A stretch of DNA of 21,360 nucleotides from a virus, in the IMG/VR virus record IMGVR_UViG_3300021964_000661, positions 1 to 21,360 of that record, one strand, 5' to 3'. Shown piece after piece: positions 19,382 to 21,360 of this stretch; position 1 is the stretch's first letter, and each line of letters begins with the position of its first letter. A program made the position numbers and the translations under genes. Below the pieces are notes generated by a model. The model was not told where the DNA came from and did no database searches. It saw nothing but the letters and a program-made list of their open reading frames with translations.

Positions 19382-21021
19382 TAGCACTCTACGACTACCA
19401 ACAAGACCTGCAGGACCGCATCTTCCAGGCATGGGCCGATGGGCACCGCAACGTGTGCGCAGTGGCCCCGGTGGGCGCCGGCAAGACCATCATCATGGCC
19501 AGCACCGCTCAACGCTTCGGCGGGTCTGTCTGCGCGATCGCCCACCGGCAGGAACTGGTCGGTCAGATCAGCTTGGCGTTCGCTCAGGCCGGCGTGCGGC
19601 ACGGGATCATCGCCCCGCAGTCGGTCATCCGCACCATCTGCCAAATCCACAAGTTGGAGTTGGGGCGGCACTACTTCGACCCGTCAAGCAACATCCGAGT
19701 GGCAGGGGTCGGTACCCTCGTGAGGATGAGCCCGGATGACCGCTGGTTGCATCAAGTTGCCCTGTGGATGCAGGACGAGGCTCATCATCTGGTCCGCCAA
19801 ACTCAATGGGCCAAAGCCGCCGAGATGATGCCGAACGCCAGGGGGCTCGGGGTGACCGCCACACCGGTGCGGGGCGACGGCAAGGGGCTCGGTCGGCACG
19901 CTGACGGGATCATGGACACGATGGTGGTCGGCCCGTCACTGCGCGACCTGATCGCACGCGGCAGGCTCACCGACTACCGCATCTTCGCCCCACCGGCAGC
20001 CGCGCTCGACCTGACCGTGGTGCCGACCAGCGCCAGCGGCGACTACAGCCCGGAGCCGCTGCGCAAGGCCGTGCACAAGGCGCACCTGACCGGCGACGTG
20101 GTGAAGCACTACCTGCGCCACTGCGCCGGCAAGCGCGGCGTGACCTTCGCGGTGGACATCGAGGCTGCCGCCGAGCTAGCCAGGGCCTACCGCGACGCTG
20201 GCGTGCCCGCAGAGTGCGTGAGCGGCAAGACTCCCGACCTACTGCGCGCCCAGATCCTGCACCGCTTCCGCACGGGGGAGTTGCTCCAGCTCACCAACTG
20301 CGACCTGTTCGGCGAGGGCTTCAACCTGCCGGCGATCGAGTGTGTGAGCATGGCCCGGCCGACCCAGAGCTTCGGGCTGTTCGTGCAGCAGGCGGGGCGC
20401 GCACTGCGGACCCTGGAAGGCAAGACGCAAGCCACGATCATCGACCACGTTGGCAACGTGCAGCGCCACGCGGTCGCCCGCTTCGACCCGCACGCAGGCA
20501 AGCCGGTGGTGGACCTGTGCCACCGCTCGTGGACACTGGACCGCCGCGAGCGCAAGTCGAGCAGCAAGGCGGCTGACGGCATCCCGACCCGGGCATGCCC
20601 GCAGTGCACCCAGGTCTACGAGCGCGCCATGCCGGCGTGCCCATACTGCGGACACTCGCCGGAGCCGGCCGCACGCAACGACCCGATCCTGGTGGACGGC
20701 GACCTTACCGAGCTGGACGCCTCCACGCTGCGCGGCATGATGTCGCAGGTGCAGCGGGTCGATGGCATGCCACTGATCCCGCACGGTGCGCCACCCGAAG
20801 TTGAAGGTGCTGTGCGCAAGCGCCACCGCGAGCGCCAGGAAGCTCAACGTGAACTGCGCGAAAGCATGGCCCTGTGGGGTGGCGGGCATCGGGTCGGCCA
20901 AGAACGCCGCAGCCAGCGTGAATTTTTTCTCAAGTTCGGCACGGATGTGCTGACCGCTCAAACCCTCGGAGCGCGTGAAGCGAGGGAACTCACGGAGCGC
21001 GTGAAGCGCGACATGCAATGA
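19375..21021 (+). CDS. DEAH-box superfamily 2 helicase with C-terminal zinc ribbon (548 aa)
   Basis: ATG 19375 begins MSIALYDYQQDLQDRIFQAW, the Q-motif-like start usual in phage SSL2-type helicases. Motif I is APVGAGKT (31-38), motif II DEAH (134-137), motif III TATP (161-164) and motif VI QQAGRALR (338-345); FGEGFNLPAIE (312-322) corresponds to the motif V region. A zinc ribbon, Cys408-x2-Cys411 and Cys422-x2-Cys425, follows, then a charged helical tail. Enzymes of this type unwind DNA and appear in phage replication modules beside ssDNA-binding and polymerase genes. It is transcribed away from that module from its own promoter. Confidence 0.93.
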   Translation: MSIALYDYQQDLQDRIFQAWADGHRNVCAVAPVGAGKTIIMASTAQRFGGSVCAIAHRQELVGQISLAFAQAGVRHGIIAPQSVIRTICQIHKLELGRHYFDPSSNIRVAGVGTLVRMSPDDRWLHQVALWMQDEAHHLVRQTQWAKAAEMMPNARGLGVTATPVRGDGKGLGRHADGIMDTMVVGPSLRDLIARGRLTDYRIFAPPAAALDLTVVPTSASGDYSPEPLRKAVHKAHLTGDVVKHYLRHCAGKRGVTFAVDIEAAAELARAYRDAGVPAECVSGKTPDLLRAQILHRFRTGELLQLTNCDLFGEGFNLPAIECVSMARPTQSFGLFVQQAGRALRTLEGKTQATIIDHVGNVQRHAVARFDPHAGKPVVDLCHRSWTLDRRERKSSSKAADGIPTRACPQCTQVYERAMPACPYCGHSPEPAARNDPILVDGDLTELDASTLRGMMSQVQRVDGMPLIPHGAPPEVEGAVRKRHRERQEAQRELRESMALWGGGHRVGQERRSQREFFLKFGTDVLTAQTLGAREARELTERVKRDMQ

Positions 21022-21182
21022 CCATTCTACTCGCAGCAAACGCGGTATTTTTCCTTACCATGCTTCTGGTTTTGATCGGAGGTATACGGGATAGCAGCCT
21101 GGAAGCTGACTTTTTCGATTACGCATCGTGCGGAATCCTATCTGCGAGGTTTATCGCAAATGTCGCTAGAATGCTGCAATGA
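21018..21182 (+). CDS. Small membrane protein (54 aa)
   Basis: ATG 21018 overlaps the helicase stop as ATGA, so translation is probably coupled. The product begins MTILLAANAVFFLTMLLVLI, a single strong transmembrane segment, followed by a short acidic region (GIRDSSLEADFFDYASCGIL) and a basic amphipathic end. The base composition is less GC-rich than the helicase gene. No family is recognised; the coupling and the clean membrane span support a real gene. Confidence 0.65.
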   Translation: MTILLAANAVFFLTMLLVLIGGIRDSSLEADFFDYASCGILSARFIANVARMLQ

Positions 21183-21201
21183 CCGTAAAACACACGGTCA
21201 T
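21179..21201. promoter_or_regulatory. 8-bp inverted repeat upstream of the methyltransferase
   Basis: ATGACCGT (21179-21186), a seven-base loop, and ACGGTCAT (21194-21201) are perfect complements. It contains the same ACGGTCA half as the palindrome at 19367-19375. It could be an operator or an mRNA hairpin ahead of the methyltransferase; it has no T-run and is not a terminator. Confidence 0.4.
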
Positions 21202-21310
21202 GGAACGCTCACTGCTTTCAAAGGCACCGGGCGTCGGCATGAGCATGCGGCCAGCACAAGCCGCTTCCTGGCCAACCAGAGGATTTTTGGATGAGCAACG
21301 TCATTCTTAA
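21179..21310 (+). CDS. Doubtful small ORF (43 aa)
   Basis: ATG 21179 overlaps the preceding stop as ATGA, but the frame starts inside a hairpin, has no separate ribosome site and overlaps the next gene by 20 bases. The product (MTVKHTVMERSLLSKAPGVG and onward) has no recognisable feature. Confidence 0.25.
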   Translation: MTVKHTVMERSLLSKAPGVGMSMRPAQAASWPTRGFLDEQRHS

Positions 21311-21360
21311 GTTTGGGGATTGCCTTCAGGTATTGCGCAGCATGTCGGATTGCAGTGTCG
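21291..21360 (+). CDS. DNA methyltransferase, N4-cytosine/N6-adenine type, start only
   Basis: ATG 21291 follows AGAGGA by eight bases. The 23 residues visible include ILKFGDCLQVLRSM and end with DCSV. The pattern (I..GDcL..LrsmpD.SVD) is the usual start of beta-class DNA methyltransferases, where it precedes the catalytic (D/S)PPY motif; that motif lies outside the window. It continues the helicase operon after a 108-base gap. Confidence 0.8.
   Translation, partial: MSNVILKFGDCLQVLRSMSDCSV

Noticed and set aside
17502-19739. 745-codon open frame on the plus strand
   Set aside because: It runs antisense to the nuclease and repeat-protein genes and into the helicase in the wrong frame; the repeats appear as low-complexity text. 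It is a shadow.

Overview
The window is a stretch of a double-stranded DNA tailed phage (or prophage) with a lambda-like, siphovirus-type morphogenesis module. High GC, strong Shine-Dalgarno sites and protein flavour suggest a betaproteobacterial host, probably Burkholderiales; that host call is inference. No integrase, tRNA or host gene is seen.

From 1 to about 8.2 kb the minus strand carries a compact head and tail operon. Read in transcription order from high to low coordinates it holds two small proteins, gpW, portal, S49 protease with a probable nested scaffold, decoration protein, major capsid, connector and joining proteins, tail proteins of the Z and terminator type, tail tube, the G/GT chaperone pair with a -1 slippery site, and the start of the tape measure. 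Most junctions overlap by 4 bases (ATGA or GTGA).

From 8249 to 11764 the order is interrupted between the terminase large subunit and the next head gene by seven small genes separated by integron attC-like sites. I read this as a cluster of attC sites without an integrase (CALIN-like): seven cassettes, seven attC sites and a lone core site at one end. Three sites carry the paired extrahelical C and A bases, six nucleotides apart, typical of class 1 attC sites, and a fourth carries the C. In five of the seven cassettes the leading core site is the reverse complement, exact or nearly so, of the R'' box of that cassette's own attC. All seven genes are antisense to the usual cassette polarity and so co-directional with phage late transcription. 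A sigma70-like promoter sits just after the terminase and points into the array. The cargo includes a C5 cytosine methyltransferase and a Mom-like DNA modification protein. This is the most unusual part of the window.

From 11.8 to 19.3 kb, also on the minus strand, are terminase large and small subunits, a small protein, a family B-like DNA polymerase, an OB-fold ssDNA-binding-like protein with a Pro/Ala/Met repeat linker, a DUF2800/Cas4-like nuclease and a Pro/Ala-repeat protein. At about 19.35 kb two opposed, overlapping sigma70-like promoters divide this operon from a plus-strand operon: a DEAH helicase with a zinc ribbon, a 54-residue membrane protein, a doubtful small ORF and the start of a second DNA methyltransferase cut by the window edge. 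The phage thus encodes three putative DNA-modification enzymes, two of them on cassettes.
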